Made by a program: the position numbers and the translations under genes
Notes under the pieces: generated by a model
Told to the model about the DNA's origin: nothing
Database searches by the model: none
The model's input: only the letters and a program-made list of their open reading frames with translations
NCBI RefSeq assembly: GCF_902459505.1
Contig: NC_047095.1
Span: 117,119,380-117,183,379, forward strand
Origin: Geotrypetes seraphini
Lineage: Eukaryota > Chordata > Amphibia > Gymnophiona > Dermophiidae
Reading direction: 5' to 3'
Length of the DNA: 64,000 nucleotides
Shown here: positions 22,487 to 32,451 of the stretch, piece after piece
How positions within the stretch are numbered: position 1 is the stretch's first letter
Layout: every line of letters begins with the position of its first letter

Positions 22487-22848
22487 AGTGGTGCAGCGAG
22501 GGAAAGAGGCACCCGACCCTGTGCTGCTGTGTCATATGCTCCTCCTGCAGTCTTCCCTGCTGCGCCCACCCCTCTGCTCTCCTTCCCTGCTGCATGCTCT
22601 TGAAATCTTCACCGGCAGCGAGCAGTGCCTTCTACCTGCTGCTCGCATCAGCCTCCCTCTGTCGTCGCTTCTTGTTCCCACAACCTGAAAGCGATGTTGG
22701 GCGCAGAGCTGAGGCCGATGCGAGCAGCAGGTAGGAGACGCTGCTATCTGCCGTCAACATTTTGAAGAGGTGGGTGGGCAGAGAGGAGAGATGATGGCTC
22801 CTAGGGCAGTCCAATCCCCTCCCCGCTCCCCCTTCCTACGCCATTGTT
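22487..22848. mobile_element. MITE with internal palindrome
   Basis: Left end CAGTGGTGCAGCGAGGG, right end CCTTCCTACGCCATTG, inverted. Inside, 'ctacctgctgctcgcatc' at 22633 and 'gatgcgagcagcaggtagg' at 22717 form a large hairpin. Same plan as 61026-61452. Confidence 0.6.
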
Positions 22849-23078
22849 TTTAATGCAAAGTCTTTCATTAAACTTTTATATCAAGAGCATCGATTCCATG
22901 GTTTCCCTTTTTGTTTGGTGCTTCTGTTTTTCTGTGGAATTTTGGGTGACTTTCATTGTAATGTAATGCAATAATGTTTTTATATATAGTTTTTATTCTT
23001 TGCTGTTTTTTTAAATATATGTTTTATATGTATACCATGTATGTTATTAATGTATTTATGCTTATGTATGTATTTGTA

Positions 23079-23125
23079 GACCCCTGAGGCAGGCCGTTTG
23101 GGCCGAAACATGTGCATGTCGAGTC
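23079..23125 (+). ncRNA. Hammerhead-like motif, second family
   Basis: GACCC, then CUGAGGC-A, stem II GGCC/GGCC (23092-23095 with 23101-23104), GAAA (23105-23108), stem III CAUG/CAUG (23109-23118), UC, then GAGUC able to pair with GACCC at 4 of 5 positions. The CUGANGA box is changed at its last A. Downstream sequence ends near 23160 with GAATAAAGGC. The carrying element was not delimited. Confidence 0.4.
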
Positions 23126-23316
23126 GCAGAGTCATTTTATGAATTTTGGATGAATAAAGGCATTTGGATTTATCAGATGAGTTGAAAGACACTTTTTGTT
23201 GTGCACCGTTCTGATTGGGACAATTCCACTTTTGTTCTTTGTTCTGAGTGATCCATAGTGTGATTGGAGCAAGATTATCTGACAGAGAATGTTGAAGTAC
23301 AGAAGCCCCAGAATCT

Positions 23317-23437
23317 AAAGGAGTGGCCTAGTAGAGCAGAAACCTCAGCACCCTGAGGATGTGAGTTCAATTTCCACTGCAGCTCTTTGTGACCTTCCCT
23401 TTGCAAGTCACCTAGCCCTCCATTGCTCCAGGTACAA
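23317..23437 (+). mobile_element. tRNA-headed SINE, worn
   Basis: 'gtggcctagtagagcagaa' and 'gtgagttcaatttccactg' are decayed pol III A and B boxes; then 'ctttgtgacc' and 'caagtcacctagcc' match the body of the SINEs at 42443 and 55715. Confidence 0.6.
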
Positions 23438-23590
23438 ACATAGAAACATAGAAAGATGACGGCAGAAAAGGGCTACAGCCCATCAAGTCTGCCCACTCTA
23501 CTGTCCCACCCCATTAAGTTAGAGTGCTGCTCGACCCACGTAGAGATCCTACGTGGATGTCCCATTTATTCTTAAAGTCGAGCACAATGT
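23438..23590 (-). mobile_element. CR1-like LINE 3' end
   Basis: The reverse of the recurrent tail: 'acatagaaacatagaaagatgacggcag' with 'cagcccatcaagtctgccc'. The same tail occurs at 38323-38490. Confidence 0.6.
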
Positions 23591-24382
23591 ATATTGTGAG
23601 CCCATTAGGACAGAGAAAGTACACATGTTGTTTTGTGCAATATGTAAACACTTCCATCATTTTTTCGCTGATCCTAGTAAGAAACTTACAGAAGTCAAAA
23701 CGTGGAATGATATCATAGATGCAAACGAAAGGCTCGGGCCTTCTGTGTGAAAATCCCTGTGCCCTTTGGGTTACGGCTGTTTGTTGGGATGCCTATCTGT
23801 GCTCGGGATTCTCCAAGTCTCTGCTCAGACCTGCTTAGCCTAGTAGTTAAAATTCCTGTTTGTTATTTATACTGTTAACATACTGTTTAATAAAGCACTT
23901 TTCCCCTCACGTGCTGCAGAGTGGCAATGGAATAGAAAGCTCATGCTGTGTTTTGCTACCTGTCCCTGCACCTACTGATGTCAGCCCGGCAGCACTTTAT
24001 TTTTGGTGCCTGAAGTCTGAACTAGCATGTAGCATTATGTTGTTCTTTTAAACAAGAGAATTTCTACAGGCGTGCATACCCAGAAAGCAAAAGAAACAAC
24101 CACACCGTGGGGAAAATAAACATAATTTCACCATCCGGTCCAATCAATTTCCTTATTTGTATGTTAACAAAAGAGGAGTGGAAGCCACAAGTCTGTTTGT
24201 GTATTTTTCACATGTATTACTGTGGGAATACTGACACACCTTAGACCGGATGGGGGAGGGTGCAGGACTGTTCTGCACCTGTTGTCCCTATTAAGAAACC
24301 TGATCTGTGATATCCAGTGTTTTTGTTCAGAAAATTAAGGCTTTGGACCTGTTTGTTCCTGTCATTGTTTTGTGGTTATGCA

Positions 24383-25005
24383 TAATGTGACCACTTATTG
24401 TTTTCCTCAAAATGAGACATCTACTACTCCCCCCTCCGAGCCTCCACTCCAGGCCTATCTCCCTCCCTTCCCCTCACCTTCGTGCAGGTCACCAGTGCCA
24501 CTCACTCACCTTTTTCTGGGGGGGGGGTTTCAAATGGCGACAGGCCCCAGCATCGACAGCAAGTAAGATCGCAACAGCTGCTCGGCCAAAGCTTCCCTCT
24601 GACGTGAACCCCCTAGGCGGAAACAGGAAGCTGCATCAGAGGGGAAGCTTTGGGCTGAGCACCACTTACAGTTGTGATCTTGCTATCTGTACTGGGGCCT
24701 GATCTTGCTGTCGATGCCGGGGGGGAGCCCAATCTTGCTGTCAACGCCTGCTACTTTGCTGATTTTTGATGCCGCTGTTTGGAAAAAAAAAATTGGAAAG
24801 GTGATGGTGAATGGTCTGTTTGCCCCCCTGACAATTTCAGGCCCTGGGCACATGCCTACTGGGCCTAGCCTGGGCTCTGACTAGGTGGGTTGCTCTCTTT
24901 CTGAAATGGGACATTTCGGCTTGCTGAAGCTGTGTTTGGGGACAACGGGACAGGCTACCTAAAAACAGGATGGTTCCATTCAAAAGGGGACCTATAGTCA
25001 CGTTG
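24383..25005. mobile_element. hAT MITE, 8-bp TSD
   Basis: Duplication GTTATGCA is exact at 24375-24382 and 25006-25013. Ends TAATGTGACCA and TATAGTCACGTTG are inverted with transitions. The interior has an inverted pair 'aagcttccctctgacg' (24591) and 'cagaggggaagcttt' (24636). It is inserted at the 3' edge of the TRIM-like pseudogene. Confidence 0.85.
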
Positions 25006-25039
25006 GTTATGCACTCTGGACCGCAGCCATAGTTCCTGC

Positions 25040-25302
25040 CCTCCAACGGCATTTCGATACTTGGACATTAGGCCTTATGGTTTCTTTTCTTGGAAGCGTG
25101 CCCACAGTTGCAATAGGCAGAGACTGTTCTGGAACTGGCAGGAGCTGCTGCCGCCGCTGGCACCACCTCTTGACATCAGTTCCGGGTGATAGAGGTCTAC
25201 CAGTAGCTGTGGTCATGGGGTGACTGGGTCATTGAAGCACCGAGAACAAGAGGGGCAGAAGGTTTCCTCCTGTGGCTTGTGGACTAGGTTTGGGGTTGCC
25301 AT
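25040..25302 (-). pseudogene. Decayed copy of the TRIM RING exon
   Basis: Starts MATPNLVHKPQEETFCPSCS and continues CFNDPVTP, matching residue by residue the exon at 31505-31867 (QEETLCPACS, YFDDPVTL). After a frame break the rest aligns as well: DHSY, then ITRN, then CNCGHASKKRN against CPRCGRASEKKN, with stops. The homology includes some 5' leader before the ATG. The RING cysteines beyond the first pair are partly lost, so it cannot make a RING. The copy predates the hAT inserted at 24383-25005. Confidence 0.75.
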
Positions 25303-25511
25303 CACAACATGGACAGCGAGGCGTAGGAGCCAGCTCTGTAGGTACCAGTGGGAGCTGAGCACCCCCCAATATTGCAAAAACTCTTTCATTGGATCCAGGG
25401 AGGGGTCATTTGTATTGTTTGGCAGCCACAAGAGTTTTGAAAACATTGGCACCTGTGTGCAAGGAACAATGTGTTTATTGGACTGGTCTAGTTGGGTGGC
25501 ATTCCTTAGAG

Positions 25512-26215
25512 CAGTGTCTCTCAAACATTCTCAAGCCGAGGCACACTAAAGGTGGCCTTGGCTTGAGGAACCCAGAAGTGCTTGGACATCGCCATGATGA
25601 CATCACGTGTATGCGTGACATCATCAATTCGACATCCACACATGTGCAGAGACCCTCCAGATGGGCCCTGAGATGCCAGTAGGGGGTGTCAACAGGGAAG
25701 AACGCTGGAGAGAAGGAGAGGCACTGGCGCCAGCTGATTGCCTACAGCAGTGTTTCTCAGCTACTTCAAGCTAAGTACCCCCTAAGTCTAACAAATATCA
25801 ACTGAGTACCCCAACCACAGACCACTAGGCCCACCCAAGCTCTGCCCCAGATCCCATTCCCTTTACTAATTATAATGCAATTTTTTCCAATCATTGTTCA
25901 TATACACACAATATACACAGCAGATATAAATTCTCAAAACACAGTTCAATCACTATATTGATTACCTACCGGCGATCATCTGAAGGCAGCTGTAATTAGC
26001 TTTAAAGGTGAGACCGGGAGGCCAGGGGAGAAGCTGGAGGACACAAGAGAGAAGGGGGAAACACGCAGGCCTTCGGCAAATTGGGCAGCGCTGGCTTTGT
26101 ACTGCTTAGGGTAGTCAGTTGGCAGGCGCCTCTCTTCCTCCTCAGTGTGCCATGGCACACTTGGAATCTCAGGAGGCACACTAGTGTGCCCTGATACACA
26201 GTTTGAGATACACTG
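25512..26215. mobile_element. hAT element, exact 8-bp TSD
   Basis: Duplication CCTTAGAG is identical at 25504-25511 and 26216-26223. Ends CAGTGTCTCTCAAAC and GTTTGAGATACACTG are inverted. From 25749 a second hAT-like terminus (CAGTGTTTCTCAGC) begins between the arms of an internal palindrome, so a nested copy is likely, but its right end was not found. Confidence 0.85.
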
Positions 26216-26224
26216 CCTTAGAGA

Positions 26225-26665
26225 AAGAAGAAACGGGATGTTTTTGTATGTGTGTGTGCACATGTGTGAGAGAGAAGACCTTTGTGTGAAAAAGAGAGAG
26301 AGGGGACATGTGTGTGTATGTGAGAGAGTGGGTGTGTTTGTGGGAGAGAGGACTGATGTATGTGGATGGCTTGGGGAGAGAAGTATGTGTGTGAGAGAGA
26401 GAGAAATGGAACATGTGGGTGAGAGAGAAGACATGTATGTTTGTGTGCACAAGAGAACAAGGATGAGTGTGCAAGAGAGAGTGAGAGAGGGGGCTTCTAT
26501 GGGTGTGTGGATGTGGAGAGAAGGAATTTCTGGGTGTGTGAGTAGGAGCGAGGGAGTGTGTGGAAGAGGAGTGTATGTGTGTGCGAGAGAGAGGGGGGAC
26601 TTGTGTGTGGGGGGGGGGTAGGGGGGTATGGATGGGGGGAGAGGAGTGTGGGTGTGAGAAAGCGG
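26225..26665. repeat. Mixed (TG)n/(AG)n microsatellite tract
   Basis: Purine-rich GAGAGA runs alternate with GTGTGT runs for about 440 bp. Long open frames on both strands here are low-complexity artefacts. Confidence 0.9.
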
Positions 26666-26669
26666 AGAG

Positions 26670-27780
26670 AGAAGGAGAAGAAATTATGTTTAGGAGAGCC
26701 AGAGAAGGCGAGTGAGAGCAAATGAAACAAAGAAAGAGATGGAGTTTCACCCACCTCTGAGGTTTCTGCCACCTCTCCCATAAAAACTAGACACACCTCA
26801 CAGCTCTGAGATCAGGAATAAAATTAACAGCTGATTATTAGGAGCTGAAATAGGTTGACAGCTCCTTCTCTTTCTCTGTGAATTGCTTTCCAGCCTCCCA
26901 CTTTGGTGGGGTCAAGAAGGGAAACTGAATGCTTGCTACTGTCTCTCACAGGAGAGGGATGTTTGTGAAGGGGTTGTTGGTACTCAAGGTGGGTGTGGGA
27001 GTTTCATGTGTGTATGCATGTTGGGAGGTGGGGGGCATTTAGGGAACGAGATTGGAACTTGTATACCACCTTTTTGTAGTTATACAACCACGCTCAATAG
27101 GTACTTCAAGCATTTTTCCTATGTGTCCCGATGGGTTCACAATTAGGACACCTGGCCCTGCCCCGTTCTGCCCCAATATGAACCTCGTGTCTCCTTCCCG
27201 GAGCTGGGGCTGCATCTGGAAGACCTCCACGCGATGCATGTCATGCACATGCATGTGATATCATGATGTTTACTTCCGCGCATGTACAGAGACCCTTCAG
27301 ACGCCGCCCCGAGCTTGGGGGCCTTCCAAAAACCGGATAAAATGCTGGGTTTTGGATCTCTCTCCAGGCACTTGGGTAGTCCTCTAAAAAGAGGACCTGT
27401 CTGGTCTTCCCAGATGTCTGGTAACCCTACTCAAGGGCAGCAGGACTCCAGAGGTAGCAGTGATTCCAAGTGCCCCTTCCTCCGCTGGAGCCTCTGCAGG
27501 GCTCTCCACAGACCAGTGTCGTCATTTCCCTCTTGCTGTGCAAAGGGGCCTAGTGCACCTGCTCACAGAATCTCCTGTGGTGCCCCCCCCCTTGCTCTGG
27601 GGACCCCCTCCAAAACTGTTACTTGGGGGACTCCAAATTTGAACTTCTACTGCTGCCATTGGCACTCACTTGCTTTAAACATCCTTCCCAAAAAAGCAGA
27701 CAGCAGAAGTGAAGGTGCGTAAACACAGCCATTTATTTACTGTATATAATGGTTGTTATACATTTCAATTTATCTTTTAA
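26670..27780. other. No gene recognised
   Basis: Contains the DNA-transposon right end TGGTAACCCTA (27412-27427) and a C-rich stretch. No domain-bearing frame. Confidence 0.35.
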
Positions 27781-27783
27781 GGC

Positions 27784-27910
27784 ATATTACATTACATTAC
27801 ATTACAATGATGTCTTCTATCCCGCCAATACCTTTCAGTTCTAGGCGGTTTACAAGAGTTGGCCTGGAGAGCCCAGAACACCCCTTGAGGCAGTATTATT
27901 AAAATGTGTA
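27784..27910 (-). mobile_element. LINE 3' end with (ATTAC)n tail
   Basis: 'acattacattacattacaatg' then 'ctatcccgccaatacctttc' and 'ctaggcggtttacaagag': the minus-strand 3' end of an L2-like LINE, as at 763-830. Confidence 0.65.
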
Positions 27911-28169
27911 TCTTAAAATCCATTCACTATATAATTAAGGCAATAAATAATGTGCTATACAGGCAATATTAAATATATACAGTATCTATATAAGGCTTTC
28001 AAGCTGTAAAATCCATTCAAAAACAACAGAGGAAGGAGGAGCCTAATGCAGCGCCACCTTGTACTAATACGGGTGTACTGCATCTGTTGTGGAATGGCTT
28101 TTATGGACACGGAATGGTTTCCTGTGGTTATCCACGGTGATGGTGCTGTCACTGTGCCATTCTCTATAT

Positions 28170-28344
28170 CAGGGGTAGGGAACTCCGGTCCTCGAGAGCT
28201 GTATTCCAGTCGGGTTTTCAGGATTTCCCCAATGAATATACATTGAAAGCAGTGCATGCAAATAGATCTCATGCAGATTCATTGGGGAAATCCTGAAAAC
28301 CCGACTGGAATACGGCTCTCGAGGACCAGAGTTCCCTATCCCTG
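28170..28344. mobile_element. Palindromic hAT MITE, exact 8-bp TSD
   Basis: CTCTATAT at 28162-28169 and 28345-28352. Terminus CAGGGGTAGGGAACTCCGG; arms almost perfectly inverted over the full 175 bp. Confidence 0.93.
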
Positions 28345-28429
28345 CTCTATATGGAATGCTGAAAGGAAATAGCCCACAGACAGTATTGTTTCATTGTGGT
28401 TTTCCATGTTCAGACACATTAACCACAGC

Positions 28430-28775
28430 CACAGTATTATCAGCCCATATAGAGTCATTCTCGACCACAGTTAAAAGGCCATGTTATAACATTCTCTCAT
28501 ATCTCTCATATCAAGCAGCATTATGGGGTAAAGACCTGGAACAATTACTTATGCTTGCTAATACTTATGGGGAATTCAGGAGACATCTAAAAATATTTGT
28601 TCCTGAAGTACTTAGGCAGTTGATTTGTACAATCTTTCCTACAATAACTGATCTCTAGAGCTGCTATTCACTAGTTTTAACCTGCCAGTTCTACTCAATT
28701 TGTAGCATTTTTAATCATTGTAAACCGCATAGAACTTCACGGTCCTGCGGTATATAAACTGTTTATTATTATTAT
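28430..28775 (+). mobile_element. L2-like LINE 3' part
   Basis: ALWGKDLEQLLMLANTYGEF and RRHLKIFVPEVL are the end of an RT ORF; 3' UTR 'taaaccgcatagaacttcac', 'gcggtatataaact' and an (ATT)n tail. Confidence 0.65.
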
Positions 28776-29289
28776 AACTATGTGTATGCAGTTATGTGTG
28801 CACCTTGTGGACACTGGCCCCTGTAAGCTGAGTAGGAGTCCTCCAACTGTCAATGGGGGGCAGTGCTTTAATATTGTGTTTTCAATCACTAGAGGCAGGC
28901 AGGTTCCTTGGAGTTCTGCAGAGCTCACCTGTCCCTCACTATTTAAAAAAAAAAAAAAAATGTGATAGTGAAACAGCGCCCTCTACCTGCAGGACTGTAA
29001 GTGGAGGACTCCCATTCAGCTTAGAAGTAGCAGTGCTTGTACATGTAAGTGCACTACTCACTATTCTGGGGGTTGTACATGTAGGCAGAGCATGGGTGGG
29101 GCTGCCACTTATGCACCCAGCTTACAGAATACATCAAATTTTGCATATTGCATGCCACACTTGGGCACACCCATTTACACCTAAATTTAGGAAGGCCAAT
29201 TTTAAAAAAATAACTTTTTCTCTCAGATGCTGCTGAGTGACAATGGAACAGAAAGCTCAGGCTGTGTTTTGCTTTACCTGTTCTGCTCA

Positions 29290-29465
29290 CAGCTTATTCA
29301 TATAAATACTTTAGAAAACAGTTGAAAACCTATCTTTTCTCTAAATATTTGACTACTTAATTCATTCTATTCCATGGATCGTGTATACTGTTAATAATCT
29401 TTTGTAAACCGTGTAGAACTTATGGTAACACGGTTAATAAGCACAATGTTATGTTATGTAATGAT
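29290..29465 (+). mobile_element. L2-like LINE 3' end
   Basis: 'aaaacagttgaaaacctatcttttct' then 'ttgtaaaccgtgtagaac' and a (TTATG)n tail. Confidence 0.6.
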
Positions 29466-30160
29466 GTCAGCCAGGAAGCAGCTTATTTCTGTAGCCTGGA
29501 ATCGTAGCTAGCAAAGCATTCTAGAATGCTACTATTCTGGAATGGAATCTGAGCACCCAGATGGAGTACCTAAAAGGAGATGCCACTTGTGGAATTGGCA
29601 CCTTAGTGACCACAGCCAGCCATTCCCAGCCGTGGTTGGTGACCTCAGTCAGTGTTGTCAAACCACGGGCCACTGAAATGCCTCCAGCATAGTTTTGGAA
29701 GATGCTGTGGTCTGTGACACTTGAATGAAGGACCCAGGAGCTCTTTTGTAAGCTAACAAACCAGAAGATGAAGGTATGAAAGTCTAGTGCATTCACCCAC
29801 ACTCTCTGCAGAGAAAACAGGAGTGTCAGCAGAGCAAGTGTGACACACCTCCTGGCTGGTTCCTGGCAAAGCAGCTTTTAGAAAAAAGAAATGGCTGGTA
29901 TTTCAGTGAATAATTGGCCAGCCCCCGAAAGTCTACAAGAACTGGAAGCTGCAGAAAGAAGTGAAAATACCATTTCTAAATAACTCAGCTGACATCTTTA
30001 AGAGATTCACGAGGATCCCTTTCCTCTTGGTGCAGAGATTCTTGTTTCATTTCCCCAAATAGATATTTTAGGATTTATTACATTTATTGACAGTTTCTTT
30101 TCCTGTTAAAAATCTGAGCAAATTTGGAGTCCATTCTTCTGATCATTATTGGTGTTACAT
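29466..30160. other. Unassigned; minus-strand open frame of 93 codons
   Basis: The minus strand at 29802-29521 is open (WVNALDFHTFIFWFVSLQKS and VTNHGWEWLAVVTKV) but I recognise no domain. It lies between LINE tails and a minisatellite. A decayed gene exon or unknown repeat are both possible. Confidence 0.25.
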
Positions 30161-30164
30161 ACAT

Positions 30165-30710
30165 TCATAAAACGTGAATATGGCACAAACAGCTGAAGAA
30201 CAGATCTTCACCAGAACCCTGTGCAAGCAAGTAGCACAATGCTATACAAAAAGCACGAATACAGCATAGACAGCTGAAGAGCAATCTTCCTCACAGCCCA
30301 ATGCAGACATACTAAAACAGATAAAGCATAACTACAGCACAGACAGATGGAGAATGGATCTTCAACAGGGATCACACTGATACAGAGCACGAATACAGCA
30401 CAAACATAGAGTGGGCCTTCATCAGAATGTCATGGAGGCATGAAGACTAGGTAAAGCTGAAGAATTGATAAATCTAAATTATGAATACAGCACAGACAGT
30501 TGAAGAGCAGATCTATATTACAACACGTTTTGGGCATCACATTGGTACGCATAAAACTTTACAACAGTATGGAAATATGAAAAACAAGTAAAACATGAAC
30601 ACAGCTATCACATTGATACGGGTAAAGCACAAGTACAGCATGGACAGATCAACAGCAGAGTCTCATGCAGGTATCATAAAGCATAAATACAGCACAAAGA
30701 GCTGAGACGA
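30165..30710. repeat. Degenerate minisatellite
   Basis: The phrase 'aatacagcacagacagctgaagagcag' recurs with variation about every 80-100 bp (30190, 30260, 30335, 30390, 30485, 30630). It lies just downstream of the TRIM RING exon on that gene's strand. Confidence 0.7.
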
Positions 30711-31504
30711 GCAATCCGGGAAAGGGGAGGACTCCATGAGTCCTCTGTTGTAAACTTTTTATGCCACAAAGAAAAGAGAAAACATATGTAATAATATGAG
30801 TAGGAAATGATCTAGGAATCAAAGCAGGTAGGGAAATATTAGCTTAGGCAAGAGTGCTGAGGATTCATTCAGCGTGTATTGTCCTGCTGTCCTCCTGGGG
30901 TCTGCAAAGTCTAGTGCATTCCGTGGCACTGCTCCTTGTAAATAGAAAGCATCTGGGTCAGTGGCATTCCTGGGGGATTACAAAGAGAACAGGGAGTCAT
31001 TAGTTGGAGGTATGTAATTGAGCTGTTATATCATCTGGAAAAGAAAGCTTATTAAGTAACACATGCCACATGCCTTTCTCTCTTCATGCCATGACATGTG
31101 AGAGGGTTAATTGACAACTGATAATTTTACCCAAGGGCTGTTGTTGTGCCAATTTGTTCAGGAATCTCTACTTCAGGGATCGAGAGGAATGGAAATTTCC
31201 CTGTGGCTACTGTTGAGTGGCAATGGATTGGGAAGCTCTGGCTGTGTTCTCTGCAGCTTGTGGGTCCCTAGGATCACTGATTTTGTCAGGAGCAAAAGCG
31301 TGCAGCCCTGATTTTTCAACCTGCTGCACATAGAAAACTGAATTCAAGGGAGGGAAAAGTGGCATCCTGTCAGCTGATTAATCTGTCAGGGTAAATGGAC
31401 ACTTCTGGAATAATAAAGGTGCTTTGACTTTCTGGTCTCTGCGTACAGAGAATTCTATCAGAATAAACATTTAGATATACAATTTGGGGACGATATTTGC
31501 CTAC
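30711..31504 (-). other. Probable intron of the TRIM-like gene
   Basis: Downstream of the RING exon on its strand. An acceptor-like pyrimidine tract and CAG ('ttctctttgtaatcccccag' on the minus strand, ending near 30970) is followed in phase by a stop after three codons, so I do not call a second exon. No B-box, coiled coil or SPRY coding seen. Confidence 0.3.
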
Positions 31505-31867
31505 CTTCTCCCCTCGGTTATATGCCACGGACCGCATGGCAGCTTTAGGTCGAACTCGTGGCCGTGGTTCGTGCCCTTCAACAGGGTCGAAGTTGAGGTT
31601 CTTGGCAATGCGGACCATGACGGACAGTTGGACGTTGGTTCTCAGGTTCTTCTTCTCAGAGGCGCGCCCGCAGCGGGGGCACGCAAATGCCACGCTGGGG
31701 CCAGCCAGAGCTGCCACAGCCCCCTTCACCTCTCTCCAGTGCCGGTTGATGCAAGCCCGGCAGTAGCTGTGGTCACAGTCCAGGGTTACGGGGTCGTCAA
31801 AGTAATGGGAACAAGCAGGGCAGAGGGTCTCCTCCTGCAGCTGACGAATGGGGCCCGTGGTGGCCAT
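31505..31867 (-). CDS. TRIM-type RING-finger exon (first coding exon)
   Basis: Likely the first coding exon of a tripartite-motif E3 ubiquitin ligase. The translation begins MATTGPIRQLQEETLCPACS, then YFDDPVTLDCDHSYCRACI, then AFACPRCGRASEKKNLRTNV. The RING pattern is visible: C-x2-C (CPAC), C-x-H (CDH), the C-x2-C of YCRAC, and the final C-x2-C (CPRC), about residues 16-67; QLSVMVRIAKNL matches the segment that usually follows a TRIM RING. The ATG at 31867 has an ideal Kozak context (GCCACCATGG). The open frame continues to 31370, but AAG|GTAGG at 31505 is a good donor and closes 121 codons in phase 0. No B-box is present in this exon, unusual for exon 1 of many TRIMs. The frame is intact while its paralogue at 25.0-25.3 kb is dead, suggesting selection. 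The remaining exons were not found. Confidence 0.6.
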
Positions 31868-32299
31868 GGTGGCAACAGCAGAGCGAACAGCACAATCGGA
31901 GCTCCTGCTGCGGAATGAGAATATCCTGCTTCTCACCTTTCTAGTAAACAAGGAGAAGAGGGAGGATCTACCCAGATATAGCCCAGGGATCTTTCTGCCA
32001 CGTCCCTCTCCTGAGCAATTAAAATCTGTTACATAATTCCCCCCCCCCCCCTCCTCGAGACAAAGTGCTCTTCTCCCTCCTCCCAAAGTACCTGTGTCGC
32101 TGTGAGGGAGGATCCCTCATGTTTTCATACATTTTGAAAGGTGTTTGCACATCTGGCAAAAACAGACACACAGAAAAACAGACACACAGAGCAAATAAAA
32201 GAAGCTTTGGGCCCATCCAATCTCTGCCCAGTACAATTTTGCTGTTAGGTCCATCGCTTGCCTGAAGGGTGCCCTCAGTGGTTGGTGAGAGGTTTCCAC
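31868..32299 (-). other. Upstream region of the TRIM-like exon
   Basis: The frame stays open upstream to 32086 without a better start. Contains a C-run at 32039-32050. No further coding sequence recognised. Confidence 0.3.
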
Positions 32300-32449
32300 T
32301 AGAGAATGACACGGGGACAAATTTTTCCCGTCCCCGCGGGAACTAATTTTCCTGTCTTGTCCCCAGGAGTTCTTTTCCTGTTCCTGGGACAGGGAAATTG
32401 AGTTCCTGCGAGGGGGGAGGGGACAGATTTGTCCCCGTGTCATTCTCTA
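32300..32449. mobile_element. Short hAT element
   Basis: Ends TAGAGAATGACACGGGGAC and GTCCCCGTGTCATTCTCTA are exact inverses. Flanks GTTTCCAC and GTTTCAAG match at 6 of 8. Same family as 17346-18324. Confidence 0.85.
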
Positions 32450-32451
32450 GT

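Noticed and set aside
26181-26750. Long overlapping open frames rich in Ser/Thr/His
   Set aside because: They lie in a TG/AG microsatellite tract; open frames follow from low complexity.
22293-27427. One 5.1-kb DNA transposon bounded by TTAGGGTTACCAT and TGGTAACCCTA
   Set aside because: Flanks do not match and the interior is a mixture of independent elements; two fragments are more likely.
30880-30972. Second exon of the TRIM-like gene after an acceptor-like site
   Set aside because: In the phase set by the first exon it stops after three codons; other phases show no TRIM domain.
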